A stretch of DNA of 64,000 nt, from contig OU612068.1 in assembly GCA_914767715.1 (NCBI GenBank), forward strand, positions 32,738,001 through 32,802,000. Reading direction: 5' to 3'. Numbering within the stretch: position 1 is the first letter of the stretch; every line of letters begins with the position of its first letter. This DNA is from Membranipora membranacea (lineage: Eukaryota > Bryozoa > Gymnolaemata > Cheilostomatida > Membraniporidae). Made by a program: the position numbers and the translations under genes. Shown piece by piece: positions 1-13,100 of this stretch. The notes under the pieces were generated by a model, which ran no database searches, was not told the origin of the DNA, and was given only the letters and a program-made list of their open reading frames with translations.

Positions 1-223
1 ATACATTATGTGTTTCAATTTTGATGAGATGCCATCTCTTAATTAACAACTGACACCCATCCAGAAGAAAAAGCCAGGAAAAGTCATGAACAACTAGGAA
101 AACTTTTTTTCAAACCTCAAATCTCTTGGCAATCAAACGCGATGAATAAAATGTGTTTTTTCTTGGCTGTTGGTGATAATAATCTATGAATGGAGCGGTA
201 ATCATGGAACAAGAATTGTTTAC

Positions 224-3200
224 CTTCCATCCAGTAGTTTCCACAGCTAGACCGGGTCCTGCCACGGTCAGCTGTTTTCTGTTCTCATCAAGTATTGATT
301 TAATTTTTCCACTAGACGTGCCACAAACTAACCAGCTTCCCTTCTTCAGCGTTCCTGTAATATAATATTTAAGTACTGTATAAGTTATACTAATAGAGTA
401 TTAAGTCATCAGCTTGTTGCAGTAAAACCCTAATAGGCTAATATGTAAACTATGATGATCTTTGGGAGACTAAACACATAAGATGGAAACCTTTTAATTG
501 CAGAAATAACATGTAATATCAATTGGATAGTGGATTCGATACAGTGAAAATAATTATAGCCAGTATATTTTAGTAACCTATCTATTCTCCCACATATCAC
601 TTGCTCACCTCGCTGTACAAGCATTGTAGCTATTTTACCCCTGCCTATGTCTGTTTGCGATTCTATGATGCTTCCTTCAACAAGACCAGAATAGTCTGCT
701 CGTGTCTCCAGTAACTCAGATAAGGTTATAATGGCATCCTGCAATGCATCAACATTAGTGCCTGGAATATACAACATATCGATACAGATAATATGGAAGA
801 TATTGAGGAGGGGGGCCGTCGGGTGGGGGCAAGAATGAGGGGGGGGGGGGGGGCTCAGAGTATTGAGGAGCACCTGAATAGGACACTCAATAATATTCCA
901 GAAGCAGAAGAGAAACATAGCAATAGCAAGTATACTGCAACATAAGGTAGCTGAGGCTATTTTGTACCAGCTATACAACAGACACAAACATGGTCAGAGA
1001 AAAACAGCATGCAGCTAAATACTGGTAAAACTCATGTTATAAACTTTCACCTGAACCACCAGGTCGAGCATCGTGACCCTCTACAATCTGACGACTATAT
1101 TAGTATAGAACCATCTAGCACTGTTAAATTTTTAGGCAGTTTAGTCGACAACTTTTTGACTTTTATTGATCATGTTGAATTTTAAGTGGAAAAATGTAGT
1201 TCGAAATTGTTTTTAATGAGACAGCTCAAAAGATTGGGTATGAATGATGATGGGCTTAAATTATTTTATTGTGCTAATATTCGATCTGTTTTAACATATG
1301 GCTCTCAAGTTTTTTTATACACAATTATCAGATTCTATGAAAGCAAAACTTGAGAAAGTGCAAGAAACAGCCACCAAAAGGCTGTCCGTTTTGGATTTGT
1401 GCACACTAGACTCTTTTATCAAGAATCTATCTGTAAATCATTTTCGAAAGATTTCTGGAGATGACAAACATCCACTTTTTAGTAGAGTAAATTTTAATCT
1501 GGAGAAACGATCCTCTCGCCTAAATACGAAGTATAGACCACCTAAATGTCGCACTGTGAAGCGAAACAACAGCTTTTTCCCATTTTTTATGCGTCTCTCA
1601 AACAATTTTTCTTAACACACATTCATTTTTATCATCCTGAAATATTTCTCACTATGATACAGAATGTGAAATAAAATACATACATACATACATAAATGTT
1701 TGGGAGGGAGAACCTTTCAATATGCTAACTGTGGGTGAAGATATATTCATTACAAATATTTCTGTTAGTCTGTAAGCAAAAGGACAGAAGTATTATCACA
1801 TTTCTATCGTGGAATATAGAATCATTTCCCACACTCTTTGAGACAAATATTTCCGTACAGTTTTTAGTTACCTTTCAAGGCAGATATCTTGACACCCAAA
1901 ACATCACCTCCTACATCTTCTAATACAACACCATGTTGTGATAAATCCTCCATGCATATCTGTGGTTCTGCTTCTGGTCGGTCACACTTGTTTATTGCAA
2001 CTAAAACCAACAAAAGCTGTAACTGTCAAGTGCTGATGTTCAAGATGAAAATGTTTTACTGGCCATTTAAAACCCGTTGTTAGCGGAGTTTGCATTTCTA
2101 GTAATTATAGGGCATACAATTGTCACAATTCTACAGTTAATATGGTGTTAGCTTTTGACGCCACAAAATTCTGTATATCCGCATAGCATCAACCAATCTT
2201 GCCTCTGAAAATTTCGATATCAGGAATTACTTCACCAAAGACAGCTTAATAACCTTGTACAAGGATCTCACCTATAATGGGAACGTTACTTTGCATAGCA
2301 TGATTAATAGATTCTATAGTCTGAGGCATAACCCCATCGTCTGCTGCTACTACTAGGACTACTATATCAGTAACAGAAGCGCCTCGACCTCTCATCTTAT
2401 CAAACGCTGCGTGTCCTGGGGTATCCAGAAATGTGATGGACTTTCCTATTAACATAAAATACACCCATTTCAATTAACTATATTTGGTTCAAGCATAGGC
2501 GACATAGGAATATGCAGTGATAGAGTGATCTGTATTCAATTCACTATATTGTCTTAGAATGGTTGATTGAAATTCATGCCATTTTTATTGATATAATAAA
2601 AATAATCCTTTTTGATACAGTTGTGTAAAGGTATGATTATCATTTCAAGAAAAAAGAAAGTTGACATTATCCAGAGCAAACGGTATATTTGGGTAATTGT
2701 AGTAGTTCATTTCATAGGTGAGAAAAATAAAAAAAAAGTCTTCCTCTCACATTGAGCCATGTGTTAGTTTGCTGTCGTGTGTGATTTACGAGCCATTATT
2801 TGATGTTTACGTCATATAACTGAGTTATCATTCATTGATCATTTGAAATGGTACCTACGCTTTCATAGCCCTGCAGCTAGTTTGCAATAATTTGACAGTT
2901 TTCCCCTCCCAACCAAGCATCTATGCCCAGTCAGCAATAACTTCATGATCTAGATTTATTTTCTTCCAAATAGGAAACAAGCCTTAAATAATAGCCAGTT
3001 TTCAAGTTTGGTGACTAGCAAAACCTCCTAACCCAACATCTGACGTAACAAAAAGTTCCAAAACCTTACATGAAAAACGGTGGAACTTGACATTCAGTTC
3101 AAACTATTTCAATGGTTTGCCTTACAGTGATACCTACTTACCGTCCTTCATTTTGACAGAGAAGGCCCCTATGTGTTGTGTGATTCCTCCAAACTCCTTA

Positions 3201-4281
3201 TCAACAACATCGGACTTCCTCAGATAGTCCAGCAATGTTGTCTTTCCATGATCGACATGGCCCATTATAGTGACTACAGGTGGGCGGGGCTTACATATCG
3301 AGGGCTCAGGCTCCGGTCTTCTGTAAACATCTTTATCCTCTAAAAGTTTGATTAGCATAGCTATCATACATGGATATGCAACACAACATCAACAAACATC
3401 TATATAAATCAAGACCAAACATGCTAGCCGTTGAGGCTATGCTACACAAAGTAGAGAGCATACTATCTTGTTACATGGTGAGATGATAATCAGCTGCGAC
3501 AGCTTGAATTCTGATTTGGTATATATATCATTGGCTATAGCCAACAGACCTTCGAGCTCCCGTAGAGCTGCTGGCTGTGCTATTGTTTGAGCTCTTACTC
3601 CGGACTTCACACAAACTTCTCCGGCTACTTGTACGGAGAGTGGACTGTTCTCATTATCTATACCTTTACCGGTGGTATCAATAAAGAGCAGACACTCAAA
3701 CACATGATCCACATCTCTCCCCATTGCGACGGCTAGGTCTCGCACAGTAATTTGATTGTATATTCCTATATTCTCCAACTAGGTGTACGAAAAAGAGAGG
3801 ACAGTCATTACAACAACAAAAAACTTTTCGGAGAGTAACCTTGTTTTTGTGAGCAGGAAATTCTGCTACATGCTGAGGCATGTGAATCATAGTAAGCTTG
3901 TACTTTAATTTTAGAGAAAAAGTATATCCATGGAGTATATTGTGCATAGACTCAATTTCAGATAATTTGAATACATAACCATAGACTGTGATGATTATTT
4001 GAAAATCCCTAGTAATATGAAAAAAAATATCAAATGATGTTACAAGGTTGTCTCTTTTAATATTCAGTGTATAACTTGAACAGCAATACCAACACAGCCT
4101 GTTTCACTGATGGCTAGAGTGAATTGAAAGTACAAACCTTCTTTCTATGCGCTTTAGGTTTTCTAAAATTGGTGGCTTTCTTTCTGGAACTTATACACCG
4201 TGCATGTTGGTTTATGTATTTGGAATATGAAGACAAAATTGGTCGTCGCGTCAGAACAAGCTTCAAACTTTGACAGATCAT
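224..4281 (-). CDS. MTIF2: Mitochondrial translation initiation factor IF-2 (5' part; 3' end off window)
   Basis: Translational GTPase that brings initiator fMet-tRNA to the small mitoribosomal subunit. Exons in order: 4281-4138, 3902-3840, 3778-3475, 3360-3142, 2445-2272, 2000-1872, 761-609, 354-224. Together they give 439 codons in one frame. The first exon starts [13 protein letters not shown] and is rich in Arg, Lys and Ser with almost no acidic residues, as expected of a mitochondrial presequence. The G domain follows: G1 GHVDHGKT, G2 [10 protein letters not shown]3 DTPGH, G4 NKCD, G5 SAL. Domain II begins with the IVQRG-like stretch [16 protein letters not shown] and the last exon seen ends at GWK. 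The 2000 acceptor was chosen over an upstream AG because only it keeps frame between NVPII and VAINKCD. The start of the 3902 exon is the least certain. Domains III and IV should lie beyond position 1. The 762-1871 intron carries an antisense LINE remnant. Confidence 0.93.
782..854. repeat. G-rich low-complexity tract in an MTIF2 intron
   Basis: Runs of G on the plus strand, the longest about 16 bases near 839-854, interrupted by short AT or CG spacers. It lies directly upstream of the IF-2 exon that starts at 761. A G-quadruplex on this strand is possible but not shown. Confidence 0.7.
985..1694 (+). mobile_element. 5'-truncated non-LTR retrotransposon (LINE) remnant, reverse transcriptase C-terminus
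   Basis: Plus-strand translation gives the typical end of a LINE reverse transcriptase: [15 protein letters not shown], then [12 protein letters not shown], then a thumb and tail region with [20 protein letters not shown] and a final [21 protein letters not shown]. The frame shifts inside a T run near 1309-1317, and an in-frame stop occurs near 1180, so the copy is dead. It ends with an ATAC/TACATACA simple-repeat tail at about 1672-1694, typical of LINE 3' ends. It is antisense to MTIF2, inside the intron between the 2000-1872 and 761-609 exons. Confidence 0.8.
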
Positions 4282-4449
4282 CTTTTTTGCAGCCGATACA
4301 GTCAGAATAAGGTTTTTTTCTCAGCAAATCATGTCTAGCAGAAATAGAAATGAGGTGGTCAATATATATTGAGCATCAAAATGCTAATATTTTGGTTCTC
4401 AAGTACCGCAAGTCAGTGTAGTAGAGACATACATATGAGCATCCAACCT

Positions 4450-4520
4450 AGCCTTGTCACGCGGTCACGGGTTTTGGTTTTCATCCAAAAAACCAAAACC
4501 CGTGGCCGCATGACAAGGCT
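4450..4520. repeat. Short foldback (hairpin) repeat
   Basis: Two arms of about 31 bp (4450-4480 and 4490-4520) are near-perfect reverse complements around a loop of about 9 bases. The outer arm begins AGCCTTGTCA. It sits about 170 bp upstream of the MTIF2 start codon. It looks like a small foldback element rather than a gene. Confidence 0.8.
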
Positions 4521-4744
4521 TCATCGAACCGACTTCAGAGCTAAAGAGGTCATCATAGAAGAATTCCTATGATTTTACCAGAGAAGACAAAAGGCTGATA
4601 ATCAGTATACCCTGTGGTCTAAGTCCTGAATTTTCAACTTTCAGCTGACTCGGCTTTGTGTGAGATTTTATTGATATACTGCGTTGTTCCGTTTATGGTA
4701 TGGTTTGTAATCAGGATCTGCCGACTGAAATAATAGCACACTGC

Positions 4745-5082
4745 CACTGAGGCAAATTTGTGCTCATTTAATTTTTTATAGCTCTAAGGAAACTAATTGA
4801 GGCTTTAATCTCAGAATTGTCACTTAATGGGCGAATAATTTGCAAGAAATTATCTTCAAAATCAGGGTATGAAATTGAGCACTAGCTGATGATGTCATAA
4901 ATTTCAACTAGTAAGGCGGTACCTACGTCACATGATATGTTAGATAATTAATTTCAGGCCCTGATTTTGACTATCAGTTTGTGCAAAATATTTGCCCATT
5001 AGGTGACAATGCTGAGTTTGCAGCCTCATATTATTAGTTTTGAGCTACATAGAATTCAATAAGCACACATTTGCCTGTGCGG
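4745..5082. repeat. Degenerate long inverted repeat, about 340 bp
   Basis: The left arm (about 4745-4881) is roughly the reverse complement of the right arm (about 4952-5082). Shared blocks include GGCAAAT.TGTGCT, GAGGCT..AA.CTCAG, TTGTCACYTAATGGGC and CAAAATCAGGG. The spacer is about 70 bp. The arms have diverged by many substitutions, so this is an old foldback or MITE-like copy with no coding content. Confidence 0.75.
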
Positions 5083-5409
5083 TTTAAAAACACGTGCCAG
5101 CAGTAGTACGTATAGCTTCCAGGAAATACATTATCAACCTTGTGTCTATTTAACCAACGCATATGAGGGAAATATGTCTAGCATAAGTTTTTAGAGACTA
5201 CAAAAGACCAAAGCAATATATAGCCTTGCAGCTAGTCAGATGAGGACTACAACTGTCATACTCCTGACCTCTTTTCCCAAAGGTGTGTTGATACACACAT
5301 GCCCCAATCACCAAATGTCAGTCAGTAGCAGGAGCCCACCAACATTGCGCTGTAGGAGATGTCTTTACCTTGCCATTATCCGGTGTCAACACCCAAAAAG
5401 ACACCAAAC

Positions 5410-6425
5410 CCTGGGACTGACTGTTGACTGGATTGCCGATCTGCTGAAGGATAGGACCCAGACTGTAGTCTTGGATGGACACCCATCAACACACTGCGCT
5501 GTCACTTCTTGAGTACCACAAGGATCAGTGGTTTGACCAATTCTGTTTTTGGTATACAGCAACGATCTCCCAGATACAGTGAAATCTCATTTTTGCTGAC
5601 GATACTGTCATATACAATACATCTGATAACAGCAAACAACTGCAGGATGATCTGAGAGCACTGGCAGATTGGGAACAGAATTGGAGCATGGAGTTCAATG
5701 CACAGAAATGTGAACATCTGAAGTTGTCTAGAAGAAGACAGAAAGGAATAAAGAATACATACACCCGACATGGCATCCACATGGCCAAGACAAACACAGC
5801 AAAATATCTAGGTGTCAAACTAGAAAACAGCTTCCGATGGAACCAAAACACCAATTTCACCTCTGGGAAAGCTGCCAGCAGACTTGGGTACAATTGACGA
5901 CCAATCCCACCGACTCTTCCATACCTGATGGATAGAGCCTACAAAGCAGCTCCTGAGGCCTGTTATGGAATACTCATGCACTGTCTGGGATTCCAACCTG
6001 ACAACTACACAGAAGACTCCAATAGAAGCTGTTCAGAGAAGGGCTGCCAGATTGGTGCACAACATTAAATGCACTGACCACACTACCAGCTCGACCCAAC
6101 TCATAAAAGACCTGGAATTGAATGCTCTGGAAACACGACGAGTACATCACAGGCTTGGACTCATCCGAGCAATGCACTTTGATGAGGTTGCAACCAACAT
6201 CAGTGACTACATCAATCCCCATTACCCGACCATCGGCTTCTTCAGGCATCACCAGCAGCGGTACATGATACCTCACTGCAACACCAAGTACCATCAGAAC
6301 AACTTCATGCTTAGCTTGGCTTAGCTGTGGAACAATTTCCCGTCTGGATCCAGACTTCTGGAGGCACCACCTGTGGCTGGTTGAGATAAGACTTGGTACA
6401 CTGGCGGATTGATTGATTTATTACA
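5410..6425 (+). mobile_element. Degenerate LINE reverse-transcriptase fragment
   Basis: Plus-strand frames spell the second half of a non-LTR reverse transcriptase: TVDWIADLLKDRTQTV, then VPQGSVV.PILFLVY and NDLPDTV, an AD(D) region, WNQN, then LRPVMEYSCTVWDSN and VQRRAARLVHN, with a tail GLIRAMHFDEVATN. Several frameshifts and stops separate these blocks (for example near 5512, 5536 and 5897), so it is a pseudogene. Homology may reach upstream to about 5240 but cannot be shown. The 3' end is a TTGA/GATT simple repeat near 6408-6424. It is a different copy from the LINE at 985. Confidence 0.8.
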
Positions 6426-6804
6426 TATCACAGACAATAGTACATGTCGCGAAGTTCGGTGTAAATACTGGCCTTAAAAGTAGACATGAACAAAATTGGA
6501 AAAAAGTCAGAACTCTGTAGGATTGTTTAAAAGAAAATATGATTTAAAGTATGTACAAGGTGGCGTAAAAAACTATCTCTGCCCCATGCTCCTCTATATT
6601 TAATGGTTCGATATCTTCCAGAGGGGCATTGACTCAAAAATTCATTAATGAAATGGTCATCGTCTTCTATATATTTGATAACCCGTTGATGACCCGAACC
6701 GGATAAGGACTGATGAAAATCCATAATGCCTCTACCCTCTGGAAAGAAGTTGCCTATTACTCGACATGTAGTAAGTAACTTACATCCAATTGTGAAAGCA
6801 AAGT
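6426..6804. other. No feature seen
   Basis: AT-rich DNA between the LINE fragment and the next repeat block. A 65-codon minus-strand reading frame (6527-6724) resembles nothing I recognise and lacks splice or codon evidence. Confidence 0.5.
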
Positions 6805-6975
6805 CTAAGTAAAGGCATGAAAGTCGCAGGGGGCCCTGGTGTTTTAGGGGTGGTTTTTACTGGTCATTAGCACAGTAAAGGCATGTAAAGTCCCAGGGCT
6901 TGGTGCTTCAGGGGTGGTTGATAATAATGATACTGGACATTGGCAAAGTAAAGGCATTTAAGTCTCGGGGCATTC
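6805..6975 (+). repeat. Three imperfect tandem copies of a unit of about 70 bp
   Basis: The motif AGTAAAGGCATG followed by AAGTC and a GGG-rich segment, then TGGTG.TT.AGGGGTGGTT, recurs at about 6808, 6872 and 6945. A fourth copy in the same orientation is at about 9440-9510, on the far side of the inverted-repeat element. The copies are 75-85 percent alike by eye. Confidence 0.7.
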
Positions 6976-9440
6976 CATGGGGACTGATCAAATGTGTGTG
7001 CTGATAAATTTTTGATTTTGATTTAAGTAGTCTAGTTGGAACAAGCATGTTCAAATTAGCACAAATCCAAATTCCTTGGATTCTGAGTCAAACTGTAGCC
7101 GTTCTACAGCTGCTTAAAGTTCGGGAAAATGTTGTGGGCACAACTCCAGAGCCATTTTCTATCATATCAAATCGCGCATTATCTCCATGGAGCTTACATT
7201 TATATATATATATATATGTACGCTACTTGAAATTAACAGTTTATATTAAAAACTGTTAATTTCAAGGATTACAGATGTCATTGTCCAAAATCGACCATCA
7301 AAATTTTTGCAATTGGAATAATAGCCATGCTACAATTCATCTTATCGTAATGTGATATCCCCCCCCCCCCCAGGTTAAAATTCATATTGAAAGTGCAAAG
7401 ACTGGTTTTCATACATTTCATGTAGAAGTGTATGTATTTTGTAATGCAAGATTTTGTTCCTTCACCCGGTAATTAAGCGTATGATGGATTGGATTGATGA
7501 TGGATTGGTAATGTGGTGAAGTATCAGGCCAGAATGCCAAGGATCCAGAGAGTCAGGGACAACTTTTTCACTACTCCTCATTCACCCATACACTAGATGC
7601 TCTCATAAGTGAATACCAGGTATAATCCTGGATCGAGTAGCGCTTTATTTATGAGAGTATGAGCAAAATGTTCCCCCTATTCTATTGTCAATGACACTTG
7701 GCTGAGCTTTCAAAGCGATGATGTCTGATACAACCACCTACCACAGGAGCAGTAGCAAACCTTCTATTCTGATTGTTCCGGTGCTGTGCTATGTCCTCTT
7801 CATCATACCACTGAACCACAATTTCATTCATGTTATCTTTGGCAAACCAAACAACTCGCAATGAGTAGTGATAGAGTTATCGCTGACTGACTCTCTGGCC
7901 TGAAACTAGACCTCACCACCAATGCCATTACTTCCCAGGTTCCCAGGTTGATTTGCAAAATAATAATATTGGGTTTTAAAGCTAAAATGTTGGTTGTGGT
8001 GCATTCAGTTGGCAAAGCTTTGAAATGATTATACCGCCCAGTACAACCATCAGTAAAAACCAATGTGCCAACTGTAAGTGATTTGGCAGTATCAGCTTCA
8101 ATCTTGGTATGAGATCGGCATAAGATGTATGCATAAGATAAATAAAACATGCTGAGAGGGAACCTATTACAATACGTTTAGACATGAATTGTAGCATGGC
8201 CATTATTCCAATTGCAACAATGTTGATGGTCAATTTTCGGCAAATTATATCTGTAATCCTTGAAATAAACACATTTTATATATGTAAGCCCCATGGAGAT
8301 AATGCATGATTTGATATGATAGTTCTATGAAAAGTACACCACTATAGTTGAATTTTTATCATTTATAGATTAATATTTATGTCATATTTATAGTTTTGGT
8401 TCAGATTTTGTACTATCATCAGTCATTTTGGTAGTCTGAATGTTCTTGACCTCAATTAGAGCTTGTAAGACTAATTTCAATACTAAACTAATAGGTATTT
8501 TCGTCTTAAATTTGGTAAAAAAAGGCAAGATTTAAAAACTGAATTTAAGCATTACAGAGTCAAATATCCTTAATTTTATTGCAGAAATTGGTTTTTCAGG
8601 TGTTAATTGTGTATAATTCATATATTTTTTGTCACATTTTTCACGCTAACTTTGACCAATCATGCCTTGAACTGGGCACTGCCGGCGCATTTCGGAAGGC
8701 GGCCATCTTGAATTTTTGCCGCCACAGCTCCCCAATTGGTCCGAATGACAAAATGATAATTGATTTATGATCAGTACACACATGTTAAAGCTAATACTTT
8801 GTTATTATCTCGCTACATTTTTCAGATTCAGCGCATTTCGGAAGGCGGCCATCTTGAATTTTTGCCGCCACAGCTCCCCAATTGGTCCGAATGACAAAAT
8901 GATAATTGATTTATGATCAGTACATACATGTTAAAGCTAATACTTTGTTATTATCTCGCTACATTTTTCAGATTCAGCGCGTTACAAACTGACAAAATCC
9001 AGCAAATTTTGTCATCATCAGCCCCGGTAGCCAACTTTGGTGACCTCTGAGACCTCTCGGGTATTGATAGTGCAGCACTGGAAATAGTCTTAAAATAACA
9101 TTAAGATGTGGTTCTATTGATATTTGAATTTTCAAGTCTCAACAACACTTAGATTTCAAGTTATTGAAGTTTGAAATATGAAGAATCTTAGAAAATGGCT
9201 CTGGAGTTGTGCCCACAACATTTTCCCGAACTTGAAGCGGCTGTAGAACGGCTACAGTTTGACCACAGGTCTACTCCAAAATCCCAGGTTTTGGAGTAGA
9301 CCTGTGAGTTTGACTCAGAATCCTAGGAATTTGGATTTGTGCTAATTTGAACATGGTTGTTCCAACTAGACTACTTGAATCAAAATCAAAAATTTATCAG
9401 CACACACATTTGATCAGTTCCCATGGAATGGCCCTCCCAG
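6965..9440. mobile_element. Nested inverted-repeat (foldback) element, about 2.5 kb
   Basis: The left arm, about 6965-7355, has its reverse complement in two pieces: 9190-9435 matches 6965-7165, and 8175-8325 matches 7155-7350. The simplest reading is one element with terminal inverted repeats of about 400 bp whose right arm was split by an insertion of about 860 bp (8326-9190). The interior, 7356-8174, has two short minus-strand reading frames in different frames of the same DNA, with no recognised domain. No transposase was identified. Direct repeats of the unit listed at 6805-6975 flank both ends. Confidence 0.7.
8685..8976. repeat. Tandem duplication, 2 x 146 bp
   Basis: Two nearly identical 146-bp copies, 8685-8830 and 8831-8976, both starting GCGCATTTCGGAAGGCGGCC. 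They differ at about one base (cacaca versus cataca). A third partial start (GCGC) follows at 8977. The high identity implies a recent duplication inside the segment inserted into the foldback element. Confidence 0.9.
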
Positions 9441-10139
9441 GGTTTGGTGCTATGGGGTTGTTGATACAGGACCCAGGCAAAGTAAAGGCATGTAAGTCCC
9501 ATGAGTCATTGCTAGGATATGCTTTATCTACCATATTATCTCCTACACAGCAGGCAAATCCTGCTTAAGACTTTAGACATGCAACTCATCCTTCATCTAA
9601 CTCTGAGCAAAGAAAGAGATTCCTCCTTGCTCTGAGCTAGGTCTCAGTCAGATACAATTGAATCGAAATATTCAGATTGTTGCTTGATATTTTTATGTAG
9701 ATACAGTTGAAGATGTTCTTGCAGTGTCCCCTGGCAGCTAAGAACTGTTAGCAAGAACTTCAATTCATATAATATTTTTGAGTGATTTGCACAACAAGGG
9801 CATACTTACTCTTGATTTTCATGGGGGCAGCCATCAGTGAACAGTGATATCTTCAATCATTTTGTGTTGTTAAGCTCAATAAAAGGATCAAATTCTTCTG
9901 AAGACAACATTGGTAATTTGTCAAGGCCATTTACATGGTCTTTTACATTACTAATGCAGGTATATTATTTCCAAATTCATCATATGACTGAAAGTTTGCA
10001 GCAACAGGGCTATGTACAGGTCTAACTTTGAGTTGGAAGCCTAATAAACAAAAAATACTTAATTGCTCCCTAAATTTACTTCATTTGCAGATTTATCTCC
10101 TACAAGTTGCACAGTGTGTCTCCTCATAACAAATTAATA
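9441..10139. other. Intergenic upstream of GMPPA; little seen
   Basis: It contains one more copy of the repeat unit described at 6805-6975 (about 9440-9510) and otherwise AT-rich unique DNA. The GMPPA promoter and 5' UTR should lie here, but I see no clear TATA box or other element to place them. Confidence 0.4.
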
Positions 10140-13100
10140 ATGACACTGAAAGCTGTCATCCTCATAGGTGGACCATTGAAAGGTATGGTATGAGAAGGCT
10201 TCACTGCAAACTGTCTCCACTTCTACTAACTAAGCAATGAGGGAGTTCATTGTACCAAGGAAGGAGGTTACTCCTTGATTGTACTAAAACTAAGTGTCAC
10301 GTCAGCAGTGAACTCCCTACTATCCAGTGGTTGGTTCATTCATGTGGTGTCAATGCTACTCCTTAGTCTGCCCTATCTATGGTTATGACTGGATGATAAC
10401 ATAACATATGATATAGATTATTATAATGAAGTTTGATTGGCCAGTGTTGACACTGTCAGGTTCAAAGAGGTATTGGTCTAGGCAAGGAGTCCTTGGTCTA
10501 GGCTTTTGAACAGTTCTCTAGCAGTTTGCAAATACTTGAGACTCACTACTTTCAGACAGCACTCAAATAATAGCATTTTAGTGTTTGATTGAAGGAGTAT
10601 AAAGGCTAGGCCTAGTGTTAAATCAGTGCGGTTACTGCTTGCTACATAATATTAAGATCAACAAATCTCACGATTGTAAGTTGATTGATATATGAATTTA
10701 ATTTCCTAGGTACTAGATTCAGACCACTATCACTTGATGTTCCTAAGCCACTATTCCCAATCGCTGGCCAGCCTATGATATATCACCTCATAGAAAACTG
10801 TTCCAAGGTAAGTTACATCATGATAATTGAGACCAAATTTTTAGTGCTGAACTGTTGATACCGTGCATTGAAGCGTTTATTTGCTATTCACAAATTATTT
10901 ACTACTGCAGACTGAGAAATTTATCAACCTTGTTTCACTTTTTATCTATGATTTTTAAGGTCAATTTTACACTGCACAGGTAGATCTTAGTTAATATGTT
11001 CAATATGTTCAAAAAAATACCGGTGATTGGTGTTTTGATGGATAATTCAGGATTTTATTGTTTTGTCACTAGGTAGAAGGTCTGAATGAGGTGTTACTTA
11101 TCGGTTCTTATCAGCCCAGTGAGCAATTACTGACAGACTTTATTGCTCGTGTGCGGAAGCAACTCTCCCTCCAAGTTAGGTGAGCAATGCTCTAGCAGCT
11201 CATCCTTTATTTTATATATGACACTTATGAATAAATTAATGAACTAATGAAACAGGCGTAGCATGTGAGTGTCTTCATCTGAATCTCAGACCCCAGTAAT
11301 CCGCATCGCAGTCCAAGTACTGCAATATAAAAAACTAAGGGATGCTGAGTATAATTGGCTGGAGTTGTTTGTCTTATGCAATCTGCTCTCAAATGAAAGT
11401 ATGATATTTTGTAGATATTATCAGGAGTTTGCTCCCCTGGGTACTGCTGGTGGTATTTATCATTTCCGTGATCAGATACAGAGCGGTAACCCTGAGGCTT
11501 TCTTTGTTCTAAACTCTGATGTCTGTGGAGATTTCCCTCTGACTGAGATGCTTCGTTATCACAGATCTAACAGGCACGGCGACCATCACAGTCACAGAGA
11601 ATTGTACACTATGCTAGGCACTGAGGTAGGCTCACTGTTATCAATAAATCATGTGTCATCAGTAAGTCAATGTTACAATATCGCTTCTCGGCCTATTGCC
11701 TAAGATCAAAGTGTCACTGTCAATGGCCGATTAGTGCCAGTTCAGTTTTGGCAGCTCGCTGCACACCCACGATTAGGAGGTCTATGGCCTCACCTCAAGG
11801 ATGCATTCTAGTTTTCTAGGATGTGTCACATTCTCAGTATGAGGGTTTAGGGCACCTTGTGTTCCTCTTTAGGGGCAGCCCAATCTTCTGTTTCTTACTA
11901 AACAGTAAGTTAATGTTACAATATGGTCTCACCTGTCAAACTTGTTAATGGTTCACGATTTCACAATGAGTAACAGGTTTGAACTGTTTTTAATTCCGCT
12001 TTAATTATTTTTTGTATATATAGAACATTCAATTACTAACAATACTACATGGGCAGTAGCACCGGTATTCCAAGTCGGACAAACGCTGCTAAATTTGAGC
12101 TATGATTAAAAAATTGTCTCTTTTATTTATTTCTCCAGGCAACAAGACAACAGTCCCATAACTATGGATGTGTTGTGAGCAAGAAAGAAACTGGCGAGGT
12201 AAGTTTGGACGGTAAATGCAGCGTGAGTAGCAATTCTGGTGGTTAGTAAATTAACAGTCCGAAATTACTGTGAATCAGTGTTTACTCTTTAATGAATTGT
12301 GTTGCAACACCAGACATTACGCAGTAGATTGTGTCTCTATATATGAATGATTAATGCACGAGTTATGTTATAGGTAGTTCACTATGTTGAGAAGCCAGAG
12401 ACATTTGTGAGTACCACTATTAACTGTGGAGTCTACCTTTTCTCCATGCACATCTTCCAACACCTTTCTCAGGCCTTTGAGAAGCGGCAAAACTCCACAA
12501 GGTAAGAATGCTGGTGTTATTGTCATCATGTATTGGTTTCCTTTCATTTCTTCCTATATTAATCATTGCATGTGATATTATACTTAATTTGTACATTTGT
12601 AATATCCATAATATGTCGTAACTTGTGTAGTGGTCGTAAATTCAACAGAAACAGTTCAGTGTGAGTTCCGCTTACTTCTGCACGTTAATTGATAAGTTGA
12701 TGATATTGCTTTGAATTGGCGATCAGCAATCACATAGAACTGCCAACGCTTGAAAACTAGCTATTTCCAATGTACAATGTCAACCTGAACCATTACGGCT
12801 TCTGAGATGGCCAGGAAAATGGAATTTTCTAAGAAAAGAAATGTGACTGCACGCCTTTGCTTGCTCATGCTTCATTGCAATGGCTATGCACACGTATTGC
12901 TAGAGCCAGTTTATTGCACTCACTGGAATCATTTTTTTCTAGGGAAAATGATATGGGTTACAGGTAAGGGTAATGAGTAACCGTGATTTTCTTAACAATT
13001 GCTGCCCGGCTGATAGCATTGATTGTGTATATAACTTTGTGTATAAATATATGGATCAGAGTTTACCTTTTTTTTCTGGATTTCTAGCCGAGCTCGCTCG

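Noticed and set aside
430-987. 185-codon minus-strand reading frame
   Set aside because: Only 609-761 is a real MTIF2 exon; the rest is intron read-through, including the G-rich tract translated as a proline run.
5502-5893. Two minus-strand reading frames
   Set aside because: They are antisense shadows of the plus-strand LINE fragment.
6527-6724. 65-codon minus-strand reading frame with polar, structured-looking composition
   Set aside because: No family resemblance, splice partner or conservation evidence; too short to call.
7833-8272. Two overlapping minus-strand reading frames inside the foldback element
   Set aside because: They read the same DNA in two frames and show no domain; one frame also runs into the inverted-repeat arm.
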